64,000 nucleotides of DNA from Gammaproteobacteria bacterium. Lineage in GTDB: Bacteria; Pseudomonadota; Gammaproteobacteria; Ga0077536. The stretch spans positions 124,001 through 188,000 of the forward strand of contig JACPPA010000016.1 in NCBI GenBank assembly GCA_016191285.1, given 5' to 3'. Below the pieces are notes generated by a model, which ran no database searches, was not told the DNA's origin, and worked only from the letters and a program-made list of their open reading frames with translations. The translations under genes were made by a program, and so were the position numbers. Shown piece by piece: positions 1 through 9,634 of the stretch. Numbering within the stretch: position 1 is the first letter of the stretch; every line of letters starts with the position of its first letter.

Positions 1-106
1 TGTCAAAGCTTTCGGAAGTTCGGTAAGTTGCAATGCGACATAGTGAAGTCGCACCCTAGCGGATTCGCCAATAGCCGTATACCCAACGGCGCCAGATGAG
101 TTGATT

Positions 107-136
107 TCGACATACAATCAGAATGTCGATTTTTTT
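107..136 (+). terminator. possible rho-independent terminator of an upstream gene
   Basis: A 7-bp perfect stem (TCGACAT at 107-113, ATGTCGA at 123-129) with a 9-nt loop is followed directly by seven T residues. This is the layout of an intrinsic terminator for a plus-strand gene outside the window. The stem is short and AT-rich, so termination may be weak. The rest of 1-239 shows no gene. Confidence 0.4.
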
Positions 137-239
137 ATTGCTTGTCGATCAGTAGAGACTATAAGATTTCAGGCGCTGGGAATAATAATGCGCTTTAGCG
201 GGCTTGCGCGTGCTCAATCTTTAATCGAAGGGTCATCTT

Positions 240-1739
240 ATGTCGCAAGAAGCTGCACTCAAAGCCATGCCCGCGCTCAAGCGCGAGGTCATGCATTTCA
301 TTAACGGACACTACGTCCGGTCGGCAAACGGCAAGACCTTTGCCGACATCAGTCCGGTCGACGGCACGCAGATCGCGACGGTACACGAAGCCGGCAAGGC
401 CGAAGTCGACGCTGCGGTCGCCGCGGCGCGCGCCGCGCTGAGTGGTCCCTGGGGCAAAATGACGGTCCCGGACCGGACCGCGCTGTTGCACAAGCTCGCT
501 GACTGTATCCAAAAACGTTTTGATGAATTCGTCGAAGCCGAGTGTCTCGACACCGGCAAACCGTATGGCGATTGCAGCCATATCGATATTCCACGCGGCG
601 CCGCCAATTTTCGCGTGTTCGCCGATATCGTCAAGAATGTTCCAACCGAAGCGTTCACGATGCACGCGCCCGATGGCGCGAATGTGCTGAATTATTCGTT
701 GCGGGTGCCAAAGGGCGTGGTGGCGGTGGTGTGTCCGTGGAATTTGCCGCTGATGCTGATGACCTGGAAGGTCGGCCCGGCGCTCGCCTGCGGTAATACC
801 GTGGTGGTCAAACCGTCCGAGGAGACGCCGCTGACGACCTCATTGCTCGGCGAAGTGATGAACGAAGCCGGGATCCCGCCCGGGGTCTACAACGTGATCA
901 ATGGCTTCGGCCCGGATTCAGCGGGGGCGTTCCTAACCGAGCACCCGGACGTGGACGCGATAACCTTCACCGGCGAGACACGCACCGGCGAAGCCATCAT
1001 GCGCGCCGCGTCAAAGGGCTTGCGCGCGGTGTCCTTCGAACTCGGCGGCAAGAATCCCGCGCTGGTGTTCGCCGACTGCGATCTCGATTTCGCGATCGCG
1101 ACCACCATCCGCTCCACCTTCGTCAATTGTGGCCAGGTATGTCTGGGCACCGAACGCATTTATGTCGAACGCGCATTGTTTCCGGTCTTCGTGCAAAAGC
1201 TGAAGGAAGCGGCCGAGAAACTCAAAATCGGCCCGCCCAAGGAGCCCGGCGTGACGCTCGGGCCATTGATCAGCCAAGAGCATCGCGCGAAGGTGATGCG
1301 TTACTACAAGCTCGCAGTTGAGGAAGGGGCGACGGTGGTGACTGGCGGAGGTGTCCCGATTATGCCCGACGCGCTCAAACACGGCGCGTGGGTGCAACCG
1401 ACGATCTGGACCGGCCTGCCGCCTTCGGCACGCACCAATCGTGAAGAGATCTTCGGACCCTGTTGTCATATCGCCCCTTTCGATAGCGAAGACGAAGTGA
1501 TCCGGATCGCCAACGACACGCCGTATGGACTGACGAGCGTGGTATGGACGCGAGATCTCGCACGGGCGCATCGCGTGGCGGCGCAATTACAATCCGGGAT
1601 CACCTGGGTCAATAGCTGGTTTCTGCGCGATCTACGCACGCCGTTCGGCGGCATGAAACACTCGGGCATCGGTCGCGAAGGGGGCGTGCACTCGCTAGAG
1701 TTCTACACCGAATTACGCAACATCTGCATCAGGTACTGA
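240..1739 (+). CDS. dmpC: 2-hydroxymuconic semialdehyde dehydrogenase
   Basis: A 499-residue aldehyde dehydrogenase that would oxidise 2-hydroxymuconic semialdehyde, the ring-cleavage product of catechol, to 4-oxalocrotonate with NAD+ in the cytoplasm. The family signature FELGGKNP contains general base Glu267, and GQVC contains nucleophile Cys301. The cofactor-binding stretch PWNLP lies near residue 167 and the C-terminal SGIGREGG motif is present. Length matches DmpC/XylG. The next gene (dmpE-type hydratase) begins 1 nt after the stop, and the whole lower meta pathway follows, which makes this substrate far more likely than another aldehyde. The start is the only ATG compatible with a full N-terminus. 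No convincing promoter was identified in the 239 bases upstream. Confidence 0.93.
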   Translation: MSQEAALKAMPALKREVMHFINGHYVRSANGKTFADISPVDGTQIATVHEAGKAEVDAAVAAARAALSGPWGKMTVPDRTALLHKLADCIQKRFDEFVEAECLDTGKPYGDCSHIDIPRGAANFRVFADIVKNVPTEAFTMHAPDGANVLNYSLRVPKGVVAVVCPWNLPLMLMTWKVGPALACGNTVVVKPSEETPLTTSLLGEVMNEAGIPPGVYNVINGFGPDSAGAFLTEHPDVDAITFTGETRTGEAIMRAASKGLRAVSFELGGKNPALVFADCDLDFAIATTIRSTFVNCGQVCLGTERIYVERALFPVFVQKLKEAAEKLKIGPPKEPGVTLGPLISQEHRAKVMRYYKLAVEEGATVVTGGGVPIMPDALKHGAWVQPTIWTGLPPSARTNREEIFGPCCHIAPFDSEDEVIRIANDTPYGLTSVVWTRDLARAHRVAAQLQSGITWVNSWFLRDLRTPFGGMKHSGIGREGGVHSLEFYTELRNICIRY

Positions 1740-1740
1740 C

Positions 1741-2529
1741 ATGGTCGATACTGCCACGCTCGATCGCTACAGCGACGAACTCTATCAGGCGCTCCGCCAA
1801 CGCGCGGTTGTCGCGCCACTTACCGAGCGTACCCCCGAACTCACCCAAGACGACGCTTATCAAATCTCGCTGGGGATCCTGAAACGGCGCGAAGCCGATG
1901 GCGAGCGCGTGGTCGGCAAAAAAATTGGCGCGACCAGCCGCGCGGTACAGGACATGCTCAAGGTCAATCAACCGGATTTCGGATTCCTGACCGATCGCAT
2001 GCAATGTAAAGCCGGGGCGCCGGTCCCAATCGGCCGCGAGCTCATTCAGCCGCGCGCGGAAGGTGAGATCGCCTTTGTCTTGAAGCACGATCTGCAGGGT
2101 CCGGGGGTGACGAACGCCGATGTGCTTGGCGCCACGGCGGGCGTCAAAGCCTGCTTCGAAATTGTCGATTCGCGAGTTCGCGATTGGAAGATCAAGATTC
2201 AGGACACCATCGCGGACAATGCCTCGTGCGGATTATTTATCGCGGCTGATGAGTTGGTCGATCCCCACAGTGTCGATCTCGTGACCTGTGGCATGGCGCT
2301 GTGGAAGAACGGTGAATTGGTCGCCACTGGCGCGGGCGCCGCCGCATTGGGCTCGCCGGTGAACTGCGTGACCTGGCTGGCGAATGCCTTAGGCCGATAC
2401 GGCGTCGGGCTGAAATCCGGTGACATTATTCTCTCGGGCTCGCTAGTGCCGCTCATTCCCATCAAAGCCGGCGATGAAATGGAACTCGCGGTCGGTGGAA
2501 TTGGCCGCTTGCACGCAAAATTTATCTAG
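1741..2529 (+). CDS. dmpE: 2-oxopent-4-enoate (2-hydroxypenta-2,4-dienoate) hydratase
   Basis: A 262-residue member of the FAH-fold hydratase/decarboxylase family. It would add water to 2-hydroxypenta-2,4-dienoate to give 4-hydroxy-2-oxovalerate. The family core is visible: [12 protein letters not shown] near residue 60, the metal-binding segment around [19 protein letters not shown] and the glycine-rich [10 protein letters not shown]. It is paralogous to the decarboxylase at 4488. This copy has GKKIGATS where the decarboxylase has GLKMGLTS, the difference that normally separates DmpE from DmpH, so I assign hydratase here. It sits 1 nt after dmpC and is followed by dmpF, the usual operon arrangement. 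Confidence 0.9.
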   Translation: MVDTATLDRYSDELYQALRQRAVVAPLTERTPELTQDDAYQISLGILKRREADGERVVGKKIGATSRAVQDMLKVNQPDFGFLTDRMQCKAGAPVPIGRELIQPRAEGEIAFVLKHDLQGPGVTNADVLGATAGVKACFEIVDSRVRDWKIKIQDTIADNASCGLFIAADELVDPHSVDLVTCGMALWKNGELVATGAGAAALGSPVNCVTWLANALGRYGVGLKSGDIILSGSLVPLIPIKAGDEMELAVGGIGRLHAKFI

Positions 2530-2537
2530 AGGTGGTT

Positions 2538-3455
2538 ATGAAAATTAACTGCGCATTAATCGGCTCCGGCAATATCGGCACCGACCTCATGGTCAAGGCG
2601 CTGCGGAGCCCGTGGCTGAACCCGGTGTGGATGATCGGCGTTGATCCGGACTCCGATGGCTTGGCCAAGGCGCGCGCGGCGGGCTTGAAAGCGACCCACG
2701 ACGGGCTTGAAGCCGCGCTTCCCCATTTCAAAGCCGATGGCATCCAAATCGCGTTCGATGCGACCTCGGCGTATGCGCATGCCGAGAACAGCCGCAAGGT
2801 GCTGGCGCAAGGCGTGTTCATGATCGATCTCACCCCGGCTGCGATCGGCCCATTTTGCGTGCCGCCGGTCAATCTCGAACAACACATGCAAAGCCAAACC
2901 GCGAACGTCAATATGGTGAGCTGCGGTGGTCAGGCGACCATCCCCATCGTGCACGCGGTGGCGCGCGTACAAGCCGTGGCGTATGCCGAAATCGTCGCGA
3001 CGGTCGCGTCGAAATCGGCGGGCCCGGGCACGCGCAAGAATATCGATGAATTCACGCGTACCACGGCGCGCGGCATCGAGCGCGTCGGCGGCGCCAAGAA
3101 GGGCAAGGCGATCATCATTCTAAATCCGGCGGAACCGCCGCTGTTGATGCGCGATACCGTGCATTGTCTGACCGAAGACACTCCGGATGAAGCGAAGATC
3201 ACGGCGTCGATAAAAGCCATGGTCGCCGAAGTCCAGCGTTATGTGCCGGGCTACAAGCTGAAACAAAACCCGGTGTTTGATGGCAAGCGCGTATCGGTAT
3301 TTTTAGAAGTGGCGGGGCTCGGCGATTACCTGCCGAAGTACGCCGGCAATCTCGACATCATGACCGCCGCGGCGCTGCGCACGGGTGAGATGTTGGCGCA
3401 GCGCTTGGGCAACGGCAGTTTAAGTTTTCCGCAAATGCGCACGGAGGCTGCATGA
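2538..3455 (+). CDS. dmpF: acetaldehyde dehydrogenase (acylating)
   Basis: A 305-residue acylating aldehyde dehydrogenase that converts acetaldehyde, CoA and NAD+ to acetyl-CoA. The N-terminal Rossmann motif GSGNIGTDL is at residues 9-17, and the catalytic Cys129 lies in [10 protein letters not shown]. The start chosen is ATG 2538, which has a GAGG Shine-Dalgarno just upstream; a GTG at 2532 would add two residues but overlaps that site. In this family the enzyme forms a channelling complex with the aldolase encoded next (dmpG), whose start overlaps this stop by 4 nt. That overlap fits the equimolar expression such a complex needs. Confidence 0.94.
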   Translation: MKINCALIGSGNIGTDLMVKALRSPWLNPVWMIGVDPDSDGLAKARAAGLKATHDGLEAALPHFKADGIQIAFDATSAYAHAENSRKVLAQGVFMIDLTPAAIGPFCVPPVNLEQHMQSQTANVNMVSCGGQATIPIVHAVARVQAVAYAEIVATVASKSAGPGTRKNIDEFTRTTARGIERVGGAKKGKAIIILNPAEPPLLMRDTVHCLTEDTPDEAKITASIKAMVAEVQRYVPGYKLKQNPVFDGKRVSVFLEVAGLGDYLPKYAGNLDIMTAAALRTGEMLAQRLGNGSLSFPQMRTEAA

Positions 3456-4495
3456 TGGTCAAATCCATGCAGGTTAAAATTCACGATATGTGTCTGCGTG
3501 ATGGCATGCACCCGAAGCAGCATCGGATCACGCTCGAGCAAATGCATTCCATCGCGACCGGGCTCGACGATGCCGGCGTGGATTACATCGAAGTGACGCA
3601 TGGCGACGGTCTGGGCGGCGCGTCGATCAATTACGGCTTCTCGGCGTTTAGCGATGAGCAATATCTCCGGCACGTCATTCCAGCGTTAAAGCAGACCAAG
3701 GTGTCGGTCCTGCTGATTCCAGGGATTGGTACGGCGGACGATCTACAGATGGCCTACGAGTGCGGGATCCATACCGTGCGGGTCGCGACGCTGTGCACCG
3801 AAGCCGATGTATCCGAGCAGCACATCAAGCGCGCGCGAACCTTAGGGTTAGACACGGTCGGCTTTCTGATGATGGCGCACATGATCGAAGCCGATGCGTT
3901 AGCCGTGCAGGGCAAGCAAATGGAAGACTACGGTGCGAACTGTATCTATTGCACCGATTCGGCCGGCTACATGCTGCCAGCCGATGTCACGGCGCGGATC
4001 GCCGCACTCCGCCGCGTGCTGAAACCGGAGACCGAGATCGGTTTTCATGGGCATCATAATCTGGCGCTGGGCGTGACGAATTCAATCGCCGCGGTTGAAG
4101 CGGGAGCGAATCGCATTGATGGCTCGGCGGCCGGGCTCGGCGCCGGTGCGGGCAATACGCCGGTCGAAGCTTTCGTCGCGGTCTGCAAGCGCATGGGGAT
4201 CTCGACCAATGTCGATCTCTACAAAATCATGGATGTCGCCGAGGAGCGCGTGCTGCCGATCATGGATCAGCAGATCAGACTCGATCGCGATTCGTTACTG
4301 ATCGGTTACACGGGTGTGTATTCGACGTTTCTGCTGTTCGCGCAACGGGCAGCGGCGCGTTATGGCGTGTCGTCACGCGACATCCTGGCCGAGATGGGGC
4401 GGCGGCGAACCGTCGGCGGACAAGAGGATTTGATCGAAGAAGTCGCCATGGAATTACAGCAGCAACAAGCCGCACGGAAGGTCGCCAATGCTTAA
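3452..4495 (+). CDS. dmpG: 4-hydroxy-2-oxovalerate aldolase
   Basis: A 347-residue HMG-CoA-lyase-like TIM-barrel aldolase that splits 4-hydroxy-2-oxovalerate into pyruvate and acetaldehyde, passing the acetaldehyde to DmpF. Metal and catalytic elements are present: LRDGMH with Asp17 near the N-terminus, [10 protein letters not shown] with the HxH metal pair, and the DmpG_comm-type C-terminal region. The ATG overlaps the dmpF stop (ATGA), and the 3' end overlaps dmpH by 8 nt, so translation of dmpF-G-H is probably coupled. Length is typical for the family. Confidence 0.95.
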   Translation: MMVKSMQVKIHDMCLRDGMHPKQHRITLEQMHSIATGLDDAGVDYIEVTHGDGLGGASINYGFSAFSDEQYLRHVIPALKQTKVSVLLIPGIGTADDLQMAYECGIHTVRVATLCTEADVSEQHIKRARTLGLDTVGFLMMAHMIEADALAVQGKQMEDYGANCIYCTDSAGYMLPADVTARIAALRRVLKPETEIGFHGHHNLALGVTNSIAAVEAGANRIDGSAAGLGAGAGNTPVEAFVAVCKRMGISTNVDLYKIMDVAEERVLPIMDQQIRLDRDSLLIGYTGVYSTFLLFAQRAAARYGVSSRDILAEMGRRRTVGGQEDLIEEVAMELQQQQAARKVANA

Positions 4496-5288
4496 CGAAC
4501 GCACCTTGGACGCGGGCGCGATCACGCTGCTTGCAGAGCGTGTGGACAACGCCGCGCGCAATCGCACCGCCATCGACATGCTGACGGCGGATTATCCGCA
4601 GATGAAACTCGGCGATGCCTATGCGGTGCAAAACGCCTTGCGCGCGCGGATGGAAGCGCGGGGCACGCGAGTGACCGGACTCAAGATGGGCTTAACCTCG
4701 CGCGCGAAGATGCTGCAAATGGGCGTCGCCGAATCCTTGCATGGCTTTATCACCGATGACGGCGCGTATGCCGATGGCGCTGAAATTCCCGTCGCGCGCT
4801 ACATCCATCCGCGGATTGAAGCGGAGATTGCGGTGGTCATGAAGACCGCGCTCAAGGGGCCGAATTGTGATGTCAAGAAAGCGGCGGCGGCGATCGATTT
4901 TGTGCTGCCCGCGATCGAGATTATCGACTCCCGCTTCGCGGATTTTAAGTTCGACATCATGAGCGTGGTGGCGGATAACACTTCGGCTGCCGGTTACGTG
5001 GTGGGCGGCCGCACGCGCCGCCTGCACGAACTCGAGCTGGTAACCGAAGGCATTGTTCTGACCCGCAATGGCCAAGTTGCGGAAGTAGGCGCCGGCGCCG
5101 CGGTGTTGGGCGACCCACTGGAAGCGGTCGCCATGCTCGCCAATCAGCGCGCCGAACTCGGCGCCGACATTCCGGCCGGCTGTCTGGTCATGACCGGTGG
5201 CGTCACCGCCGCAATTCACGTACAGGCCGGGGACGTGATCGTCGTCCATTACCAAAGCCTTGGCGCGGTGCGGATGCGCTTTGTTTAA
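4488..5288 (+). CDS. dmpH: 4-oxalocrotonate decarboxylase
   Basis: A 266-residue paralogue of the dmpE product. It carries the decarboxylase-type signature [17 protein letters not shown], followed by [22 protein letters not shown] and [15 protein letters not shown]. It would decarboxylate 2-oxohex-3-enedioate to 2-hydroxypenta-2,4-dienoate, and in this family works as a complex with the hydratase. The start overlaps the end of dmpG. A block of palindromic repeats follows, so the transcript may be processed or partly stopped here. The tautomerase (dmpI) that normally feeds this enzyme is not in the window. Confidence 0.92.
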   Translation: MLNERTLDAGAITLLAERVDNAARNRTAIDMLTADYPQMKLGDAYAVQNALRARMEARGTRVTGLKMGLTSRAKMLQMGVAESLHGFITDDGAYADGAEIPVARYIHPRIEAEIAVVMKTALKGPNCDVKKAAAAIDFVLPAIEIIDSRFADFKFDIMSVVADNTSAAGYVVGGRTRRLHELELVTEGIVLTRNGQVAEVGAGAAVLGDPLEAVAMLANQRAELGADIPAGCLVMTGGVTAAIHVQAGDVIVVHYQSLGAVRMRFV

Positions 5289-5641
5289 AAGCTTTATTCG
5301 AAATTTTCAACGCGATAAATGGGCCGCTAGCGCTCCAACGCGAGACCGTGATCGCGCGGTATTCCCCCTCACCCCAGCCCTCTCCCGCGAGGGGAGAGGG
5401 AGGAAAGCGAGCCAGTCCGCTTCGGCGAGGGGAGAGGGAGGAAAGCGACTACTCGGGCTACCCCTCCCGATGGGAGAGGGTGAAAATCGATCACCGCCCG
5501 CTCTCCACCTATGGGAGAGGGAGTACGGTGATTACGCGATCTGTCCCCTCTCCCCTTGCGGGAGAGGGCTAGGGTGAGGGGTAGAGGACTTGGCCATGCA
5601 CCCACTTGGAAAGAACAAAGAGCAGTTTAAGGAGTTCGCGC
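5289..5641. repeat. cluster of CCCTCTCCC...GGGAGAGGG palindromic repeats (family B)
   Basis: No gene is credible in this 353-base gap. From about 5364 to 5581 it holds several copies or halves of a palindrome of the form CCCTCACCC..CCCTCTCCCGCGAGGGGAGAGGG, some head-to-head, ending in GGGTGAGGGG. The same family recurs at 42074-42192 and 44523-44637. Open frames through it are artefacts of the repeat. It is a REP-like intergenic element that could fold into strong hairpins in RNA and separate expression of the dmpCEFGH genes from the downstream block. The remaining bases, 5582-5641, carry the leader and Shine-Dalgarno (AAGGAG) of the next gene. Confidence 0.8.
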
Positions 5642-7363
5642 ATGTCCGACGTTGCACCACTCGATGACTATGTCACCGACGAATGGTATCCAGGATTTAA
5701 GCCGAATTTCGAACAGGCAGCGTGGGCGATCGAACCGTTTCGCACATTCAATAAAGAAGACGAATCGCGCTTTTGGTTTTTAGATTTTCATTGGCCCCGT
5801 GGCATGACGCCATTGGGCCTCATCTGGTGCGAGGACGGCTACACCTGGGGCTCACAATTAGCCGCCGAGACGCTGCCGTTGCCGCCGGGCTACGGCGTGG
5901 CCTGCCGCATCGCCGGCACCCACATTTATGGGAATGGTATCGACGTGCACTCGGCGCACGAGATTGCGCAGCGCGGCGCCCGCATGGCGCGCAATCTGCC
6001 GCCAATCCTGCAACGCTTTCCCGAGCTCTGGGCCGAGCGCGCCGAAGAACTCAAATCCGCGCTGCATTATTTTGAGAATTTCGATTACCGGCAGCGTTCG
6101 TTAGCCGGCCTATGGCAGCCGCTGTTCGAGGCGCGGCGTTTCTTCAAGCGCAGTTTCGAAATCCACTTCGAGTTGATGTATCCCTTGCTGGTGAACTACA
6201 TCGGCTTTCGCGGCCTATGCCAAGAACTCGGGATCGACCCGGCCGAGATCGGAAAATTCTGCCAGGGCTACGACAATAAAATTCTCGAAACCGATCGTGA
6301 ACTGTGGAAAGTCACCGCTGAAGCGCGGCGCCTCGGCATCTCCGACATTTTTGCGGCGAACGAACCCGAAAACCTGAAGACCGCGTTGCAAGCAGCAGGC
6401 GGCAATGCCCAACGCTGGCTCGATAGGTTCGATGAGTTCTTGGGCGTCTATGGCTATCGCACGGAAGGCGCTTGCGACGTCTATTTGCCCGCATGGATCG
6501 AAGATCCAACGCCGCCGCTCGGCACCATCCGCACCTTTCTCCAAAAGTCGCGCGATTTCGATTTTGCCGCCGCGCGCCGCGGCGCGATCGACGAACGCGA
6601 TACCGCGGTCGAGGTGGCGCGGTCGAAACTTTCGCGCGCCGAACTTGAGGCTTTCAATGCCGGGCTCGACTCGGTGCGGCATGCGAATTTCGCGTGGTGG
6701 AACGATGAACATAATTTTCTGATCGATCTACGCTCGACCCTGCCCTTGCGCCGCGCCGCACTGGCGATCGGCGAAGCCGCGGGCGCCGAGCGCAAGGACG
6801 ATACGTGCTTCCTCTTCTGGCCGGAATTGCGCGATCTCTGTGCCGGAAAGCGCACTTGGCATTCGTTCCGCGGCATCGTCAAGGATCGCCGTGACTATTA
6901 CGCTTATTGGAATGCGCGCCGGCCGCAGATGCCCAAGGTGCTGGGGACCATCCCCGCTCACGTCAGCGATCCGGTGTTGATTGAAATCTTCGGTTTGCAT
7001 CATCATTTCTTCGAAGGTATCCGCAACGCCGGCAAACAAGTCGATACCTTGGTGGGTGTGGCGGCGTCTTCCGGCCTGGTACGTGGCCGGGCGCGTGTGT
7101 TGTTCACGGCGGATCAACTGCATCGGATCGAACCCGGAGAAATTCTGATCTGTGAGTCGACTTCGCCGAATTGGACGCCGTGCTTCGGCAAAATCGCCGC
7201 CTGCGTGTGCGACGGCGGCGGCACCTTGGCGCATGCGTCGATCGTGTCGCGCGAATATCGCATTCCGTGCGTGGTGGGGGTCGGTACCGCGACGTTGATG
7301 ATCAAGACCGGTGACACCGTCGAAGTCGACGGCGGTAAAGGCATCGTGCGGGTGATTCGGTAA
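5642..7363 (+). CDS. PEP-synthase-like swivelling-domain subunit, phenylphosphate synthase subunit 1-like
   Basis: A 573-residue protein whose C-terminus is the phosphohistidine mobile domain of PEP synthase and pyruvate phosphate dikinase: CDGGGTLAHASIVSRE with catalytic His531, then the usual ending GDTVEVDGGKGIVRV. The first 440 or so residues are the less conserved central region and lack an ATP-binding domain; that domain is supplied by the next gene, which overlaps by 1 nt. Size and domain split match the large subunit of Thauera-type phenylphosphate synthase (His near the C-terminus) and the CreI-type subunit that phosphorylates cresol aerobically. Expected chemistry is transfer of a phosphoryl group from ATP through His to a phenolic hydroxyl. 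The substrate is inferred from the operon. The start at ATG 5642 has AAGGAG 8 nt upstream. Confidence 0.75.
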   Translation: MSDVAPLDDYVTDEWYPGFKPNFEQAAWAIEPFRTFNKEDESRFWFLDFHWPRGMTPLGLIWCEDGYTWGSQLAAETLPLPPGYGVACRIAGTHIYGNGIDVHSAHEIAQRGARMARNLPPILQRFPELWAERAEELKSALHYFENFDYRQRSLAGLWQPLFEARRFFKRSFEIHFELMYPLLVNYIGFRGLCQELGIDPAEIGKFCQGYDNKILETDRELWKVTAEARRLGISDIFAANEPENLKTALQAAGGNAQRWLDRFDEFLGVYGYRTEGACDVYLPAWIEDPTPPLGTIRTFLQKSRDFDFAAARRGAIDERDTAVEVARSKLSRAELEAFNAGLDSVRHANFAWWNDEHNFLIDLRSTLPLRRAALAIGEAAGAERKDDTCFLFWPELRDLCAGKRTWHSFRGIVKDRRDYYAYWNARRPQMPKVLGTIPAHVSDPVLIEIFGLHHHFFEGIRNAGKQVDTLVGVAASSGLVRGRARVLFTADQLHRIEPGEILICESTSPNWTPCFGKIAACVCDGGGTLAHASIVSREYRIPCVVGVGTATLMIKTGDTVEVDGGKGIVRVIR

Positions 7364-8415
7364 TGACGGTGCGCTGGCTCGAGGCGCTCGATGCGGAGTC
7401 TTTACCGCTCGCCGGTTCGAAGATGAATCGCCTGGCCGAACTCGCGCGACTTGGATTGGCGGTGCCACCGGGGTTTGTCGTGACCACCGCAGCCTATCGC
7501 GCGTTTCTCGACGCGAGCGGCATCGAACGCGAGATTGACGCGCGGATCGCGGCCCTTAATGATCCGCGCGATGTCGATGCACTGACGGCGTGTTCGGTCC
7601 GCATCGCGGAGCGCTTTGAATGCGCGCCGCTGGATGATGCGCTGACCTGCGCCATCGAAACGGCTTACGATGAACTCTGCGATCGCCGCGCGGCGCTGGC
7701 GTTGCCGGTCGCGGTGCGTTCATCGGCGACGGGTGAAGACGCGGCCGCCGCGAGTTTCGCGGGCCAATTCGAAACCTATTTAGGCATCACCGGTGCGGCC
7801 GAAATCGTCAGCGCCGTACGACGCTGCTGGGCGAGCCTGTTCACGCCGCGTGCGCTCGGCTATCGCAAAGCACGCGAGCTCGCCCATCGTGACTCGCCGA
7901 TGGCGGTGGGCGTGCTCGAATTAGTGAACGCGCAGGCCTCGGGCGTGGCATTTTCTATTCATCCGGTGTCGGGCAAACGCGATCGCATCGTCGTCGAGAG
8001 TAGTTGGGGCTGGGGCGAAGCCATCGTGCAAGGCCTCGTGACCCCGGATCATTTCGAAATCGACAAAGGCGATGAGCGGATTCTGCAACGCGAAATCAGG
8101 GCAAAGACCGTGGTGTCGATGTTCGATTATCGACGTGGGCGGGTGGTCGAGTGTGCCATGCCCGTGCGCTTGCGCGAACGCGCTTCGCTCGACGCTGAAC
8201 AACTGACCGCGATCGCCACGGCCGTCAAGCAAATCGAAACGCATTATGGCTATCCCGTGGACGTCGAATGGGTGCTCGATCGTCACCGGCGCGCGGGCGA
8301 GCCAATTACCATCGTGCAGGCGCGACCGGAGACGGTACAGGTAGCGACGGACAGGCCAGCACCGACCTGGGACATTTTGAGCGCCGCCAACCGATACGTC
8401 TTCGCGAAACGGTAG
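7363..8415 (+). CDS. PEP-synthase-like ATP-binding subunit, phenylphosphate synthase subunit 2-like
   Basis: A 350-residue stand-alone PPDK_N (pyruvate phosphate dikinase, PEP/pyruvate-binding) domain. Visible signatures are the N-terminal LAGSKMNRLAEL, the nucleotide-binding AVRSSATGEDAAAASFAGQFETYLGI around residues 117-142, GVAFSIHPVSG, and the closing IVQARPETVQ. The protein would bind ATP and phosphorylate the catalytic histidine of its partner encoded immediately upstream (1-nt overlap). It lacks the swivelling and PEP-binding TIM-barrel domains of full-length PEP synthase, so ordinary PEP synthase activity is unlikely. The arrangement (large subunit first, about 39 kDa small subunit second) is that of phenylphosphate synthase; a third regulatory CBS-domain subunit is absent. 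Confidence 0.77.
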   Translation: MTVRWLEALDAESLPLAGSKMNRLAELARLGLAVPPGFVVTTAAYRAFLDASGIEREIDARIAALNDPRDVDALTACSVRIAERFECAPLDDALTCAIETAYDELCDRRAALALPVAVRSSATGEDAAAASFAGQFETYLGITGAAEIVSAVRRCWASLFTPRALGYRKARELAHRDSPMAVGVLELVNAQASGVAFSIHPVSGKRDRIVVESSWGWGEAIVQGLVTPDHFEIDKGDERILQREIRAKTVVSMFDYRRGRVVECAMPVRLRERASLDAEQLTAIATAVKQIETHYGYPVDVEWVLDRHRRAGEPITIVQARPETVQVATDRPAPTWDILSAANRYVFAKR

Positions 8416-8423
8416 GATCTTTT

Positions 8424-9581
8424 ATGCAACGCAGCCTTGAACGCCTGTTAACCACCCACGTCGGCAGCTTGGCGCGACCGCCGGCGCTGCTCGAAACGAT
8501 GCGCGAAAAAGAGAACGGCCGACCCTACGATCAGGTCTTGTTCGAACGTCAGGTGCGCGACGCGGTCGCCGATTGCGTACGGCGGCAGGTCGAAGCCGGC
8601 ATCGATATCGTGACCGACGGCGAGCAGGGCAAGGTCGCGTTCTTGAACTATGTGAAGGATCGATTAACGGGCTTTGAAGCGGCGAATGACGAACCGATCA
8701 TGCCCGAATCGTGGAAAAAAGAAGTGGCCGATTTCCCCGATTATTATCACGGCTACTTTAATAAATATTCAGCCGCCGTGTCGCCGCTACGCGTGCTGGT
8801 GTGTCGCGGTCCCATCCGCTACGAAGGGCAAGCCAGTTTGAAGGCCGATTTAGATAATCTCAGCGAGGCCATGCATGGTCATTCGATCGTTGAAGGCTTC
8901 ATGCCATCGATCAGCCCGCGCGGTTTCGGTCGCAACGAATACTACGCAAATGATGCCGAGTACTACGCGGCGGTAGCAGAGGCGATGCGTACCGAATATC
9001 TCGGCATCGTCGACGCGGGTTTCGTTTTGCAGGTGGACGATCCCTGGTTGATCGAGATCCTAAGCGACCCAACGCTTGAGCCGGCCGCGCGCCGACAAGA
9101 CGCGGCCCGGCATGTTGAAATCCTAAATCACGCGCTGCGCGGTATTCCGCCCGACAAAATTCGTTTGCACACCTGCTATGGATTGAATCACGGCCCGCGG
9201 TTAAACGATATTCCGATGCGCGAGGTGCTGCCTTTCATGCTCGCCATTAACGCGGGTGCTTACTCATTTGAAGTCGCCAATCCTCGCCACTACCACGAAT
9301 GGCATTTATGGGAGACGGTCAAGTTAGCGCCGGGCAAAATCCTCATCCCCGGTTTGCTCGGACATGCGACTAACTATGTCGAACATCCCGAGATGATCGC
9401 CGAGTATCTCGTGAACTACGCCAATTTGGTGGGACGAGAGGCGGTTATCGCTGGCGCCGATTGCGGATTCTCGTCGCGCGCCTCGTTCGCGCCGGAAGTG
9501 CACCCCACGGTCGCCTGGGCCAAACTCGCGGCCCTCGCCGAGGGCGCCGCGCTCGCGAGCAAACGCTTATGGCCGCGCTGA
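8424..9581 (+). CDS. MetE C-terminal-domain-like zinc methyl/alkyltransferase
   Basis: A 385-residue protein that equals only the catalytic C-terminal half of cobalamin-independent methionine synthase. The zinc ligands appear intact: His249 and Cys251 in LHTCYG, Glu283 in SFEVAN, and Cys347 in GADCGFSSR. The N-terminus LLTTHVGSLARPP is typical of the stand-alone family, which includes epoxyalkane:coenzyme M transferase and various uncharacterised thiol alkylating enzymes. Here it lies between the PEP-synthase-like pair and a HAD phosphatase inside a phenol operon, which argues against housekeeping methionine synthesis. A role in demethylating a methoxyaromatic or conjugating a thiol to an intermediate is possible but not shown. 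ATG 8424 has AGGA 6 nt upstream. Confidence 0.7.
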   Translation: MQRSLERLLTTHVGSLARPPALLETMREKENGRPYDQVLFERQVRDAVADCVRRQVEAGIDIVTDGEQGKVAFLNYVKDRLTGFEAANDEPIMPESWKKEVADFPDYYHGYFNKYSAAVSPLRVLVCRGPIRYEGQASLKADLDNLSEAMHGHSIVEGFMPSISPRGFGRNEYYANDAEYYAAVAEAMRTEYLGIVDAGFVLQVDDPWLIEILSDPTLEPAARRQDAARHVEILNHALRGIPPDKIRLHTCYGLNHGPRLNDIPMREVLPFMLAINAGAYSFEVANPRHYHEWHLWETVKLAPGKILIPGLLGHATNYVEHPEMIAEYLVNYANLVGREAVIAGADCGFSSRASFAPEVHPTVAWAKLAALAEGAALASKRLWPR

Positions 9582-9585
9582 AAGC

Positions 9586-9620
9586 CGTCATTGCGAGCGC
9601 AGGGAAGCAAAGCAATCCAG
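9586..9620. repeat. CGTCATTGCGAGC...GCAATCCAG interspersed repeat (family C)
   Basis: The stretch beginning CGTCATTGCGAGCGCAGGGA and ending GCAATCCAG belongs to a widespread interspersed repeat type (GTCATTGCGAGNNNNGAAGCAATCC). A longer, hairpin-forming relative is at 25196-25276. It falls just after the MetE-like stop and supports an intergenic assignment for 9582-9634. Confidence 0.6.
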
Positions 9621-9634
9621 TGAATACCTCCGCA

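Noticed and set aside
193-220. GG-N10-GC arrangement that might be a sigma-54 promoter for the phenol run
   Set aside because: Only the GG and GC dinucleotides fit; the surrounding TGGCAC and TTGCA consensus is absent, and no upstream activator site was seen.
5260-5577. Open frames of 74-105 residues between dmpH and the PEP-synthase-like gene
   Set aside because: They translate the family B palindromes and overlap on both strands; no ribosome site or recognisable domain.
5642-8415. A broken PEP synthase gene split by a frameshift
   Set aside because: Domain order is reversed relative to PEP synthase (swivelling domain gene first), both frames are intact with their own starts, and sizes match a known two-subunit enzyme.
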